A stretch of 64,000 bases of DNA from Polyodon spathula (lineage: Eukaryota; Chordata; Actinopteri; Acipenseriformes; Polyodontidae): positions 3,222,044-3,286,043 of the forward strand of contig NC_054570.1 of assembly GCF_017654505.1 (NCBI RefSeq). Reading direction: 5' to 3'. The notes under the pieces were generated by a model that ran no database searches, was not told the origin of the DNA, and saw nothing but the letters and a program-made list of their open reading frames with translations. Below, piece by piece: positions 35,697 to 47,500 of the stretch. How positions within the stretch are numbered: the first letter of the stretch is position 1; every line of letters starts with the position of its first letter. The position numbers and the translations under genes are program-made.

Positions 35697-38600
35697 ATGT
35701 CTGCCACTGTCTCTCGCAAGACTAGGAGCTTGTGTTTGGCCACGCTGGTGGTGTGCGCTGTGATGGTGCAGCTGACATGTGCTCACGGGCACGCTCACTC
35801 CCACGAGCACGGGCACGCTCACTCCCACGGGGGCCACGAGCACGGGCACGCTCACTCCCACGGGGGCCACGAGCACGGGCACGCTCACTCCCACGGGGGC
35901 CACGGGCATGACTGTGGCCACGCGCACCACGGAGGGGCCAGCAAGTGGAGCGCCGAGGCCAACCTGCCGCTGTACGAGGCAGCGGAGGCAGCCTCGCAGC
36001 ACGGCCACTCGCACGGAGCCAAGAGCCAAGAGGAGCACATCAGTGCAACGCCACCGAGGGAGAAACCAAACACTTTCCAACTGTGGACACAGGTAGGGCT
36101 GAGTGTGTGTGTGTGTCTGCAAACACATTGTATTGCTAAGTATTCTGGATATGAGTGCTTGCCTCGGCTCAACGCACCTCGCAGTGCTGGCTCAGCCTCT
36201 GTGACAAATTAAGAACGCTTTCTTCTGTGTATAAATCTATATGAGAGCTACAGATCGTGAGGAATTAAAGTCCGTCTTCATTCAACAGTGCGTTACTGAC
36301 TGCCCACAGGCATTGACAGCCTATCGTGTCTAACTAACTTGCTTGATTTTTTTTTGAGGATGCAACATCGATAATGGATAATTGCAAAGCATGTGACATG
36401 GTTTATTTAGATTTCCAGAAAGCTTTTGACAGTCCCGCATAAAAGATGAATTCTCAAACTGAACACAGTAGGGATTTAAGGAAACGCATGAATGCTTAGA
36501 GAGTGGTTAACATGTAGAAAACAGAAAGTACTGATTAGAGGAGAAACCTCAGAATGGAGTGTGGTAACCAGTGGTGTACCACAGGGATCAGTATTAGGTC
36601 CTCTGCTATTCCTAATCTACATTAATGACTTAGATTCTAGTACAGTATGCAAACTTGTTAAATTTTCAGACGACACAAGTAGGAGGAAATTCAAAGTGAT
36701 CTAGACAGCATTCAGAACTGGGCAGACACATGGCAAATTACATTTAATATAGAAAAGTGTAAGGTACTGCACGCAGGCAATAAAACTGTGCATTATAAAT
36801 ACCATATGGGAGATACTGAAATTGAAGTAGGAATCGATGAAAAAGATCTAGGAGTTTTGTCATCTTATGACTGTTAATTTTTGAACCTACTGTATATATT
36901 TTTGCTTTTTGTTTTGACTGTAATAGTAACCCTAATAAAGCCGTGGTTCACCCTCTCTCCCCCAGGCTGTGGGCGCGACCCTGCTGATCAGTGCGGCCCC
37001 CTTCCTCATCCTCTTCCTCATCCCAGTGGAGTCCAACACCTCCCAGCACCAGAGCCTGCTGAAAGTGCTGCTGAGCTTCGCCTCCGGGGGGTTGCTGGGG
37101 GACGCCTTCCTGCACCTCATCCCCCATGCACTGCGTGAGTACTGCGCCCCTCACCCCCGCAGGCACTGCGTGAGTACTGCGCCCCTCATCCCCCATGCAC
37201 TGCGTGAGTACTGCGCCCCTCACCCCCGCAGGCACTGCGTGAGTACTGCGCCCCTCACCCCCCAGCACTGCGTGAGTACTGCGCCCCTCACCCCCCAGGC
37301 ACTGCGTGAGTACTGCGCCCCTCACCCCCCAGGCACTGCGTGAGTACTGCACCCCTCACCCCCCAGGCACTGCGTGAGTACTGCACCCCTCACCCCCCAG
37401 GCACTGCGTGAGTACTGCACCCCTCACCCCCCAGGCACTGCGTGAGTACTGCACCCCTCACCCCCCAGGCACTGCGTGAGTACTGCACCCCTCACCCCCC
37501 AGGCACTGCGTGAGTACTGCGCCCCTCACCCCCCAGGCACTGCGTGAGTACTGCACCCCTCACCCCCCCAGGCACTGCGTGAGTACGGTGCCCCTCACCC
37601 CCCATGCACTGCGTGAGTACTATGCCCCTCACCCCTCAGACACTGCTGCAAACACACTAAGACACTGAGAACAGGGCCCTGTCCCACAGACACACACACT
37701 GGGAGTGGGGTCACAAGGTTTCTGTGTTTTTTTTTTTTTGTTGTTTGGCCAGTGTGCTTGTGAAAGTACAGAAAGTTGTGACTGTATTGAGGCAAATTGG
37801 GAAATCTGATTTTACCTCTCTCTCCTCCTCTCCCTGCAGAGCCTCACTCTCACCATGAGGAGGGAGGACACGCCCACTCGCACATGGAGTCACATGACCA
37901 CGGCCACTCCCACTCGGGTACGATCCAGCTATAAATAATAAAACATAACATCAAAAGTAAAATCTAAAAGGTAAACCCTATTTTACCAGACTGTACCCTG
38001 ATCTGATACACCAGAGAAGCCACGGGTTCATTTCATAAAAGAACATAAAAAGAGTTTGAAGACTGGAAAAGGTCTGCCAAGGCTCATCCCTTGTAAGCAG
38101 ACCATTCTCCCATAGTGCGCAGATTCTGGTCTTTTTTTAAAAATGTTGTCAGTGTTTTAGATCCTGCTACTTCACCTGGCAGGCTATTCCATGCATTTAT
38201 AAATCTCTGTGTAAAAAAAGTGCTTCCGCCCTTCTGTTCTAAACTTACTTTCTCAGCTTCCACTTCTACCCACAGCAGCTGTGCATGTTCCTGATCCTTT
38301 ACAAACTACCAGCAATGACAAACACAGCAGCTGTGCACGTTCCTGATCCTTTACAAACTGTACCCAACAATAATGATAGACAAAATGACTACAGAAACTA
38401 TTTATAGAAAACTTCTCTCCCCAAAGGACCACACGAAATACAGCCCTTCTACCTCTACTGCATGCACACACAATGCGGTACAGCACTGACAACCCCCTGA
38501 TCGTAGCACCCACTTGTTTTTAGGGGTTATCCCGGGATCGCCAGGAAGGGGTCACTGATGTAATCTGGGGGTTCCAGCTGAGGCTCATCAGGGTGTCGGC

Positions 38601-41600
38601 TGGTGAAGCCAACCCGTTAAGATATTTTATATAGACCCCAGTATTGATGTGGTGCAAATTTTGATGCATATTAATTTCGGATGTGCATATGTATGAAAAT
38701 AGATGATAATTGGGCACTCTCCCCCTCTCTGTGCAGGTGGTGATCATTCTCACTTGATGTCGGTGGGTCTGTGGGTGCTCGCTGGCATCGTGGCTTTCCT
38801 GGTGGTCGAGAAGTTTGTGAGACACATCAAGGGGGGCCACTCCCACTCCCACTCCCACTCCCACGCACATGGTAAGCCATCCCCCCAGCATCGCTTAAAG
38901 CACTTTGAAACAGTTCTCTGCCATGCACATATATTCATTATACAGATGAAATGTGCCGTTTTGAAAGAAACGCATGTGTGAATATGCTGGCTGGTAGTGA
39001 CGTCAGACCAGAGTGAACAAATAAACAGGTTGAACAAAACACTGAACAGAACAAAAGTTGCGTTGGCCAAAATAAAGAGACAGACAAAATAGACAGTGGA
39101 CAAACCCCAAACAAATATCGCGCTGCTCCTTCCGGTACGAGGAGCAGTTGCTATTACAGATTTATAATTTTATTTTCTTTCTCCTCTTCCTGTCTCCCGT
39201 TATCCACACCAAGCCTGTGTGATTGAAACGCTGCGTCTTTTATGCAGCTGTACCGAGACTCGATTGCTAATCACTCATTCGATTGGAATCTCAGTACATC
39301 TGCACGTAAACTAATTGTGTTCCCTGTGTTTACATACTAATATCCACTTAAATTTGCACGTGGAGTGATTGTTCAATCCCCGTGCCTAAATACAAATATA
39401 CACTTTATATCACTTGTGATAATCTTTATTTTTCTATAGCGCCTTTCATAGTGAACCACCATCACAAAGCACTTTATAGAGGTAGGCTGTGATCTGACAA
39501 CACAGCAGCCAATATAAAACACGACACAAAATACGCACCGGGCCGGGCCGCCCCACCACAGCGCGTCATAGCAAACGTGTGCTTTCAATTTTAAAACATG
39601 GTATCTGGTACTGCACCAGGCTGCAAAAATCTGTTTGCAAGCCTTGCTTTCGGTTAGCGTTGCGCTTCCTGGCTCGTTTCTCGTCCCTCGGTCAATCTTA
39701 TATGTTGATGTACTTTGTTTGCAATAATAATAAGCAAGTTATACGCCACTGAACCTCCTTGTGCTGCGTATTTGGGGTGAGACGTTGTTGTAAGTGACTC
39801 TGCAGCTGATGCACAGTTCACACACCCTAGTCTCCTGTCTTGTAAAGCATACTGCAGATACTCATATTTACTATTGAACATGTATAGGAAACCAACTAAG
39901 AGCTTTCTAAAAATCTCTTGGACTTCCTCTAGTTCAAGGTCAAATGGACGTGACTGTTTTGACAGCTTATAATTCCTTTAAAAAAACTTTATTATGGCCT
40001 TTGAATTCACTTATACTACACTTTTAAGCGACCAGTTGAACAGGCAAACACTGTCAGTGCTTGCGTTTTACAACAGATGAAGTTTCCACAGAAACTTCCA
40101 TTCTAGTTGTTATTGGTATTATTCTAACAGTATAAAATAAAAGTAAACGAGCAACACTGAAAATAAACTGTACCAAAATGAAAGTAAATACTTATATACA
40201 CACACACCATTAGATCGCAGTGGTTTGCTGCAGTATCTTCCATTCTCAATGCTGCTCTCAGACACAAGGGATGTTTGCGTGAAATGCGATCGGATAAAAA
40301 GGTCACGACAAACTCCCAACCTCCCCCCACAAACATTCCACAGCATTGACACGACCTACACAGCACGCATACTGGAAGAACCCCGCTAGAACAGACGGAA
40401 AACCTGGACGTGTGCAGCCACAGCATGACATACCCATGTACGTCCTGGAAAAAACCTTTGTAATTTCGGTAGGATGTTGTCGCATATCTGATGGACACCT
40501 GGAACCAATGAAATCAGATACGAGGCTCTACTGTATGTTGTTCATTTAGCTTTCAGGTAAATTTCAGGGCGCCACAGATCAAGGATCCCTATATAACCAC
40601 GCCCCAACCCTTATCTTTGCAGAGGCTCCCGCAAAAGTGGAGGAGAAACAGGGGAGTGGTGATGAGAAGGAGGGGTTGAGACAGAGGAAGAAAGCGTCTG
40701 CAGAAGAGAAAGAGGCGGTCTCAAAGACAGTGGAGCGGAAATCGGGTGAGACTCAAATTGTTGAAGGTACTAGCTGAAGCGCTTGCCTGCTTGACTTGGT
40801 CTCTCCTAGTAACAGTGTTGGGGTTTGCCTCAGTCTCAGAAATCAAGGTTTCGGGGTACCTGAACCTGGCCGCTGATTTCACGCACAACTTCACGGATGG
40901 CCTGGCGATCGGCGCCTCGTTCCTCGTGAGCCCCGCGGTAGGCGCGGTTACCACGGTGACCATCCTGCTGCACGAGGTTCCGCACGAGATCGGAGACTTC
41001 GCCATCCTGGTGCAGAGCGGCTGCAGCAAGAGAAAGGTGAGAGATACTGTACCAGAGAGAGCGTGTGTGTGTGTGTGCGTGCATGTCTGTGTTTTCATGC
41101 CTGGTACTGTATGAATTCCCCTGTCTCTGTGTGTCTGCGTTAATTGCCAGCTCCTGGCAGCAGGGGGCACTCTGACAGGGACAGTCGGCTCTATATTAAC
41201 CCTTTGCGGTCCATTTATTCAGCGCTTGTCAGGCGCGTCGGGTCCAATTTATTTTCACACACTCTGTTTATTTTACCTGCGCTGTTTAAAAGTATTTTTT
41301 TCACAGTAAAACAGGTTTAAAAGCCACTGCATATCAACAGGACACTCAGCACTGCATCTCCAGCCAAGCCCCACCCCTTGCTCGCTGTATTTATCACCTC
41401 TTTATAGACGTGCATACTGATAAATCCTCTCCTGATCACTCGTTTCCAAGTCATTATTTTATTACTACAACATCTCAAAGCTCTGCAAATGTCTGGATGC
41501 AGAAGCAGCTGTCTCCTTTGTTCGTGTCCGTGTTGTCGCTGTGGTGCAGGGGCTCTGTGTATTGCTCAGATACGCCCCCTTTTTTTTTTTTTCAGCTTTT

Positions 41601-42246
41601 CTCGGCTCCTATCGCTCTCACTCGGCCATTGAAAGGTTTTCTTGTCTTTCTTTGGAGAAAAACCGACAAGAGACCTGTGCTTTACGTCTTTTTGATGATG
41701 TCGGAGAGGGTCTGACATCGGACTGGAAAGGGTTAATCCATCATTGTATTGCTTTGTATTAATCCCCAGGCAATGTCTGTCCAACTCCTGAAAGCAGTGT
41801 GTGTATTGTATTATATTGACCGCCCTGTCTCTCAGGCAATGTCTCTACAGCTCCTAACAGCAGTGTGTGTCTTTATTGCGTTGTATTGTATTATATTGAC
41901 CACCCTGTCCCTCAGGCGATGTCTGTCCAGCTCCTAACAGCAGTGTGTGTATTATATTGTATTGTGTTGATCCCCCTGTCTCCCTGTCCCTCAGGCAATG
42001 TCTCTCCAGCTCCTGACAGCAGTGGGCGCTGTGGCGGGGACGGTCTGCTCTCTGCTGGCGGAGGGGGTGGGGGAGGCAGCCACGGCGTGGATCCTGCCGT
42101 TCACCGCGGGGGGGTTCATCTACATCGCCACGGTCTCAGTCATCCCCGAGCTGCTGCACGACTCCAAACCAGTGCAGTCCTTACTGGAGATACTGGCCTT
42201 GCTCTTCGGGGTGGCCATGATGGTTCTCATCGCAGAGTACGAGTGA
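35697..42246 (+). CDS. SLC39A7: SLC39A7 (ZIP7) zinc transporter
   Basis: ZIP7 releases zinc from the ER/early secretory pathway into the cytosol. Seven coding exons: 35697-36092, 36966-37134, 37840-37917, 38737-38871, 40623-40745, 40840-41036 and 41995-42246, joining in frame to 449 residues (human 469). An N-terminal hydrophobic stretch (about 11-29) precedes a His-rich luminal part with three in-frame 33-bp repeats ([11 protein letters not shown]). TM1 follows at [15 protein letters not shown] and TM2 carries [17 protein letters not shown]3 is [15 protein letters not shown] and then a [12 protein letters not shown] loop. TM4 has HNFTDG (316-321) and TM5 HEVPHEIGD (345-353), the LZT-ZIP metal-binding motifs. 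The C-terminus has [20 protein letters not shown]. The start is the first ATG after the acceptor at 35692. Exon 6 could instead start at 40834 (two extra residues). Exon 2 and exon 7 borders are copied in adjacent repeats. Regulation is unknown apart from the probable CGCG-type promoter. Confidence 0.95.
35802..35900 (+). repeat. SLC39A7: Three 33-bp repeats coding His-rich [11 protein letters not shown]
   Basis: Three tandem in-frame units of CACGAGCACGGGCACGCTCA then CTCCCACGGGGGC inside SLC39A7 exon 1. Each adds 11 residues with five histidines to the luminal zinc-binding region. Confidence 0.9.
36310..36870 (+). mobile_element. CR1-like LINE reverse-transcriptase fragment
   Basis: Lies in SLC39A7 intron 1 of the coding part. 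Translated pieces are [12 protein letters not shown], then [20 protein letters not shown], a mutated catalytic box FSDD in place of YADD, and [14 protein letters not shown]. Stops and frame breaks show a dead copy. The order of these motifs fits the CR1/jockey group. Confidence 0.8.
37120..37640 (+). repeat. 34-bp array derived from the SLC39A7 exon 2 donor
   Basis: About 15 copies of GCACTGCGTGAGTACTGCGC then CCCTCACCCCCCAG. The first copy is the true exon 2 end (GCACTGC|GTGAGTACTG at 37134/37135). One later copy still carries CTCATCCCCCATGCACTGC, exact exon 2 sequence. Every unit has a donor-like GTGAGT and most have an acceptor-like CCCCCCAG. Confidence 0.95.
38040..38250 (+). repeat. Dispersed repeat in SLC39A7 intron 3
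   Basis: Contains GGCTATTCCATGCATTTATA then AATCTCTGTGTAAAAAAAGT and GCTTCCGCCC, a pattern I recall from interspersed repeats of basal ray-finned fish. The class is not assigned. Confidence 0.4.
39420..39490 (+). repeat. Head of the TATAGCGCCTTTCA dispersed repeat
   Basis: TCTATAGCGCCTTTCATAGT then GAACCACCATCACAAAGCAC, closely matching 9430-9480. It lies in SLC39A7 intron 4. Confidence 0.6.
39750..39855 (-). repeat. Inverted copy of the same dispersed repeat
   Basis: CTCCTTGTGCTGCGTATTTG, GGTGAGACGTTGTTGTAAGT and CTGCAGCTGATGCACAGTTC are the reverse complement of 9490-9565. With 39420-39490 it may form one element broken by an insertion. Confidence 0.6.
40755..40815 (-). repeat. Single diverged copy of the 63-bp unit
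   Basis: GAAGGTACTAGCTGAAGCGC then TTGCCTGCTTGACTTGGTCT matches the reverse complement of the 18636-19737 unit. It lies within the 94-bp SLC39A7 intron 5, between exons 5 and 6. Confidence 0.75.
41148..41193 (+). repeat. Decayed copy of the start of SLC39A7 exon 7
   Basis: CCAGCTCCTGGCAGCAGGGG then GCACTCTGACAGGGACAGTC closely resembles exon 7 bases 42007-42050. Its reading [15 protein letters not shown] parallels [15 protein letters not shown] of the real exon. It ends directly at the TTAA element. Confidence 0.7.
41196..41736. mobile_element. 541-bp TTAA-flanked MITE (piggyBac-like)
   Basis: TTAA at 41196 is followed by CCCTTTGCGGTCC; the right end is GGACTGGAAAGGG followed by TTAA at 41733. 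The ends are an imperfect inverted repeat and TTAA is the piggyBac target duplication. No transposase is encoded. Parts of the same family recur at 58870-59095 and 63232-63520. Confidence 0.85.
41764..41994 (+). repeat. Three tandem copies of the SLC39A7 exon 7 acceptor
   Basis: Acceptor-plus-exon copies start at 41770, 41836 and 41916, before the true exon start at 41995. Each has (C)TCAGGCAATGTCTGTCCA-like sequence, then about 30 exon bases ending GCAGTG, then TGTGTATTATATTG. Spacing is 66, 80 and 79 bases. Confidence 0.9.
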
Positions 42247-42718
42247 GAGCGCCTCCTAGCGCACGGGATGAAGCAGTGCAGCACGGGACCAAATCAGAAG
42301 GGGAATGCTTCGTTCTGAGTGGCATAAGCAAGTATTGAGTTGCTATGCAATTGCACACGTGTGGTTCAATTCCATGTTAACAGACCGTCAATAGAAATGC
42401 CATTGGACTGCTTGTGTGTGTGTTACACTATTACACTGCCATTGCAAGGCTGAGCTCATATTCCTTATGGGTGTTGAGCTGTGTTTACTGCATTGGTAGT
42501 TTCCTGCTGCACATATGAAACAGCTTTTTAAACCGAGCTGATTGCAGTTTTGGAATCCTGCTCTTACTGTGTTGTTTTCACTTGGTTACATTCCCCAGTG
42601 GCATGTCTATTGACTCTGCATTAACAGGGAACTGAACTTCAATATGAGGGTCAATGCTTATCAGTTTCTTATTTATGCCACTCAAAGAAAGTGCTGAACG
42701 CAGGTCCAGGGGGGTTGG

Positions 42719-42752
<34 letters not shown>

Positions 42753-43271
42753 TTTTTTAAAGGGGTGCTCCATTTGTGGGGTTTATTACATAAGTACATA
42801 TGTTTTCAATCATGAATTGTCACACATGAAACAAACTTTCAGGTAATGTCAAATAGTGAGGGGGTCAGTGCACAAATACAGGGGAGAGAGTGAGTGAGGG
42901 GGTAGATAAACAAATACAAATGTTTTCAATCATAAACTCAAGTTAGAATCTTTCATTTTAAAAAGTGAGCCAGACAGAAGTAAAGTAAACAAATTACAAG
43001 TAAATAGGTGGTGGGCAGGGTGTCTCTTGTTGATGAGAGTTTTGGTGAGAGGACAGTGAAGCAAAGCTTGTTTGAGTGGCTCCTGCGATTCCATACTGTA
43101 GGTAGCTCATCCAGAAGTGTAGAGGCAGTTGATTTTAAAGGCATGCTAACCAATGCTGTTCAATCCATTCTCTTCTCTCTAATTAGCCATATTAACACTG
43201 CCACCGCTCACCCTTTTATTGTCCTGTTTTCGTTCTTAAGCAGCTATTTCAAATGCAGCGCTGTGAATAAA
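42247..43271 (+). other. SLC39A7: Probable SLC39A7 3' UTR
   Basis: Unique sequence after the stop codon, interrupted by a G-run at 42720-42750. The first AATAAA on this strand with a plausible position is at 43266-43271 (GTGAATAAACTTCTG), which would give a 3' UTR of about 1.0 kb. Not confirmed by transcript data. Confidence 0.5.
42720..42758 (+). repeat. G30 homopolymer followed by T8
   Basis: About 30 consecutive G with TTTTTTTT after them, inside the probable SLC39A7 3' UTR. It could form G-quadruplex structures; its length in the assembly may be inexact. Confidence 0.85.
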
Positions 43272-43419
43272 CTTCTGCATCCTGGTACCTTTGCCTTGGG
43301 CGAGAGCATTGGAGTGAGTTTTGAACTTCAATACATGGACTGATCAGCTACCAGGAAGCAGCAGCAGCCTTTCAGCTGGAGCATTGTGTGTTATTCCACA
43401 CTGAACGTACAGGCATACA

Positions 43420-43768
43420 GATCTTCAGCACAGGGACAGGGGGAGCAGACACACAGATCTTCAGCACAGGGACTGCGGGAGCAGACACACTGATCTTCAG
43501 CACAGGGACTGGGGGAGCAGACACACTGATCTTCAGCACAGGGACTGGGGGAGCAGACACACAGATCTTTAGCACAGGGACTGGGGGAGCAGACACACAG
43601 ATCTTCAGCACGGGGACAGGGGGAGCAGACACACAGATCTTCAGCACGGGGACAGGGGGAGCAGACACACAGATCTTCAGCACGGGGACAGGGGGAGCAG
43701 ACACACAGATCTTCAGCACGGGGACAGGGGGAGCAGACACACAGATCGTCAGCACAGGGACAGGGCAG
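43420..43768. repeat. 36-bp minisatellite, about 10 copies
   Basis: Unit CAGATCTTCAGCACAGGGAC then AGGGGGAGCAGACACA. The 12-codon period keeps both strands open (FSTGTGGADTQI on +), which I do not take as a gene. Confidence 0.95.
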
Positions 43769-44595
43769 TGATTAATGTTGCTAGTGCGAACAAGGGTAAG
43801 AAAATAGATTTAAAAACGTTGGCTAACACTGTTAATGGGGACCAGCAGTCTTACTGTTGGTGCTGGAAAATGAATTTCAGTCTCAGCTCTGTGTGTTTTT
43901 ATTTGCTGTGAAAAACCGGTTGCATGTGTTGTCGCTGTTTTATTTCTGTGTGAACCTATTATTACAAACTCCCAAGCTGCCAATCTCATTCTTCTTTTAT
44001 ATTAAAAATAGATGCTGAGTATTTTCTTTCTGTTTTATTAGTTTTATTTTGTCTGTTTCTCTCCAGAACTGTGACTCCTAAAAATAAATTACTTTTCAAG
44101 TAAAAAAAAAGTTCAGTTAGAGTTTCAAAACCTAAAATTGGAGCACAGAGATAAGGTCAAAGTAAGAAGGGGACCTCGACAGTCCCTAGAATCCCTGTGT
44201 CTTCCCTGTCCGGCTTGTCCTCTTGTTTGCTTTATATGGGTCTCAAATGTGCAGTTTCAAAAGAAACACATAGTTATAGCAAACATACAGTGAAGGAAAA
44301 ATTACATATACATATCTAGAGTTTTGTTAAACTTGATTAGTTTCAATGAAAATATTATGCAAGTGTAAAGGTCGAGGAATTACTATGAACACGCACAGCC
44401 CAGACAAGAAGTTGTAATCAATAGCAGCAGTTTATGGAAATACAGAAATATAAAAGAAACCAAAGTCTTCAAAAGTACACTTTAACACATCGCAGCACAC
44501 AGCTCTCCCTGTACAGGAACTTCAGCTTAAACCAGGAAACTGATCCCACACACACAAGCTGCTAACTTCTAACAGCTTCCCTAATTCTAACAGTG
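43769..44595. other. Non-coding interval, no gene seen
   Basis: Unique AT-rich sequence between two arrays; no coding or RNA gene recognised. Confidence 0.5.
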
Positions 44596-47500
44596 TCGCT
44601 GTGAGCTGAAACACTGTACCCTAAGCATCACTTATCTAACACAGTCCCTGAGCTGAAACTGTACCCTAACCATCACTTATCTAACACAGTCCCTGAGCTG
44701 AAACACACCGTACCCTAACCATCACTTATCTAACACAGCCCCTGAGCTGAAACACACTGTACCCTAACCATCACTTATCTAACACAGTCCCTGAGCTGAA
44801 ACACACTGTACCCTAACCATCACTTATCTAACACAGCTCCCTGAGCTGAAACCATCACTAACACAGCCCCTGAGCTGAAACACACCGTACCCTAACCATC
44901 ACTTATCTAACACAGTCCCTGAGCTGAAACACACTGTACCCTAACCATCACTTATCTAACACAGTCCCTGAGCTGAAACACACTGTACCCTAACCATCAC
45001 TTATCTAACACAGTCCCTGAACTGAAACACACCGTACCCTAACCATCACTTATCTAACACAGTCCCTGAGCTGAAACACACTGTACCCTAACCATCACTT
45101 ATCTAACACAGCCCCTGAGCTGAAACACACCGTACCCTAACCATCACTTATCTAACACAGTCCCTGAGCTGAAACACACCGTACCCTAACCATCACTTAT
45201 CTAACACAGCCCCTGAGCTGAAACACACCGTACCCTAACCATCACTTATCTAACACAGCCCCTGAGCTGAAACACACCGTACCCTAACCATCACTTATCT
45301 AACACAGCCCCTGAGCTGAAACACACCGTACCCTAACCATCACTTATCTAACACAGCCCCTGAGCTGAAACACACCGTACCCTAACCATCACTTATCTAA
45401 CACAGTCCCTGAGCTGAAACACACTGTACCCTAACCATCACTTATCTAACACAGCCCCTGAGCTGAAACACACCGTACCCTAACCATCACTTATCTAACA
45501 CAGCTCCTGAGCTGAAACACACCGTACCCTAACCATCACTTATCTAACACAGTCCCTGAGCTGAAACACACCGTACCCTAACCATCACTTATCTAACACA
45601 GCCCTGAGCTGAAACACACTGTACCCTAACCATCACTTATCTAACACAGTCCCTGAGCTGAAACACACCGTACCCTAACCATCACTTATCTAACACAGTC
45701 CCTGAGCTGAAACACACTGTACCCTAACCATCACTTATCTAACACAGCCCCTGAGCTGAAACACAGCTTATCTAACACAGCCCCTGAGCTGAAACACACT
45801 GTACCCTAACCATCACTTATCTAACACAGCCCCTGAGCTGAAACACACCGTACCCTAACCATCACTTATCTAACACAGCCCCTGAGCTGAAACACACCGT
45901 ACCCTAACCATCACTTATCTAACACAGCCCCTGAGCTGAAACACACCGTACCCTAACCATCACTTATCTAACACAGCCCCTGAGCTGAAACACACCGTAC
46001 CCTAACCATCACTTATCTAACACAGCCCCTGAGCTGAAACACACCGTACCCTAACCATCACTTATCTAACACAGCCCCTGAGCTGAAACACACCGTACCC
46101 TAACCATCACTTATCTAACACAGCCCCTGAGCTGAAACACACTGTACCCTAACCATCACTTATCTAACACAGCCCCTGAGCTGAAACACACCGTACCCTA
46201 ACCATCACTTATCTAACACAGCCCCTGAGCTGAAACACACCGTACCCTAACCATCACTTATCTAACACAGTCCCTGAGCTGAAACACACCGTACCCTAAC
46301 CATCACTTATCTAACACAGCCCCTGAGCTGAAACACACCGTACCCTAACCATCACTTATCTAACACAGCTCCTGAGCTGAAACACACCGTACCCTAACCA
46401 TCACTTATCTAACACAGTCCCTGAGCTGAAACACACTGTACCCTAACCATCACTTATCTAACACAGCCCCTGAGCTGAAACACACCGTACCCTAACCATC
46501 ACTTATCTAACACAGCCCCTGAGCTGAAACACACCGTACCCTAACCATCACTTATCTAACACAGCCCCTGAGCTGAAACACACCGTACCCTAACCATCAC
46601 TTATCTAACACAGCCCCTGAGCTGAAACACACCGTACCCTAACCATCACTTATCTAACACAGTCCCTGAGCTGAAACACACCGTACCCTAACCATCACTT
46701 ATCTAACACAGCCCCTGAGCTGAAACACACCGTACCCTAACCATCACTTATCTAACACAGTCCCTGAGCTGAAACACACCGTACCCTAACCATCACTTAT
46801 CTAACACAGCCCCTGAGCTGAAACACACCGTACCCTAACCATCACTTATCTAACACAGTCCCTGAGCTGAAACCACACTTATACCCTAACCATCACTTAT
46901 CTAACACAGCCCCTGAGCTGAAACACACCGTACCCTAACCATCACTTATCTAACACAGCCCCTGAGCTGAAACACACCGTACCCTAACCATCACTTATCT
47001 AACACAGTCCCTGAGCTGAAACACACCGTACCCTAACCATCACTTATCTAACACAGCCCCTGAGCTGAAACACACTGTACCCTAACCATCACTTATCTAA
47101 CACAGCCCCTGAGCTGAAACACACCGTACCCTAACCATCACTTATCTAACACAGCCCCTGAGCTGAAACACACCGTACCCTAACCATCACTTATCTAACA
47201 CAGCTCCTGAGCTGAAACACACCGTACCCTAACCATCACTTATCTAACACAGCCCCTGAGCTGAAACACACCGTACCCTAACCATCACTTATCTAACACA
47301 GCCCCTGAGCTGAAACACACCGTACCCTAACCATCACTTATCTAACACAGCCCCTGAGCTGAAACACACCGTACCCTAACCATCACTTATCTAACACAGC
47401 CCCTGAGCTGAAACACACCGTACCCTAACCATCACTTATCTAACACAGTCCCTGAGCTGAAACACACCGTACCCTAACCATCACTTATCTAACACAGCCC

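Noticed and set aside
43372..43771. 127-residue open frames on both strands
   Set aside because: 36-bp array with a 12-codon period.
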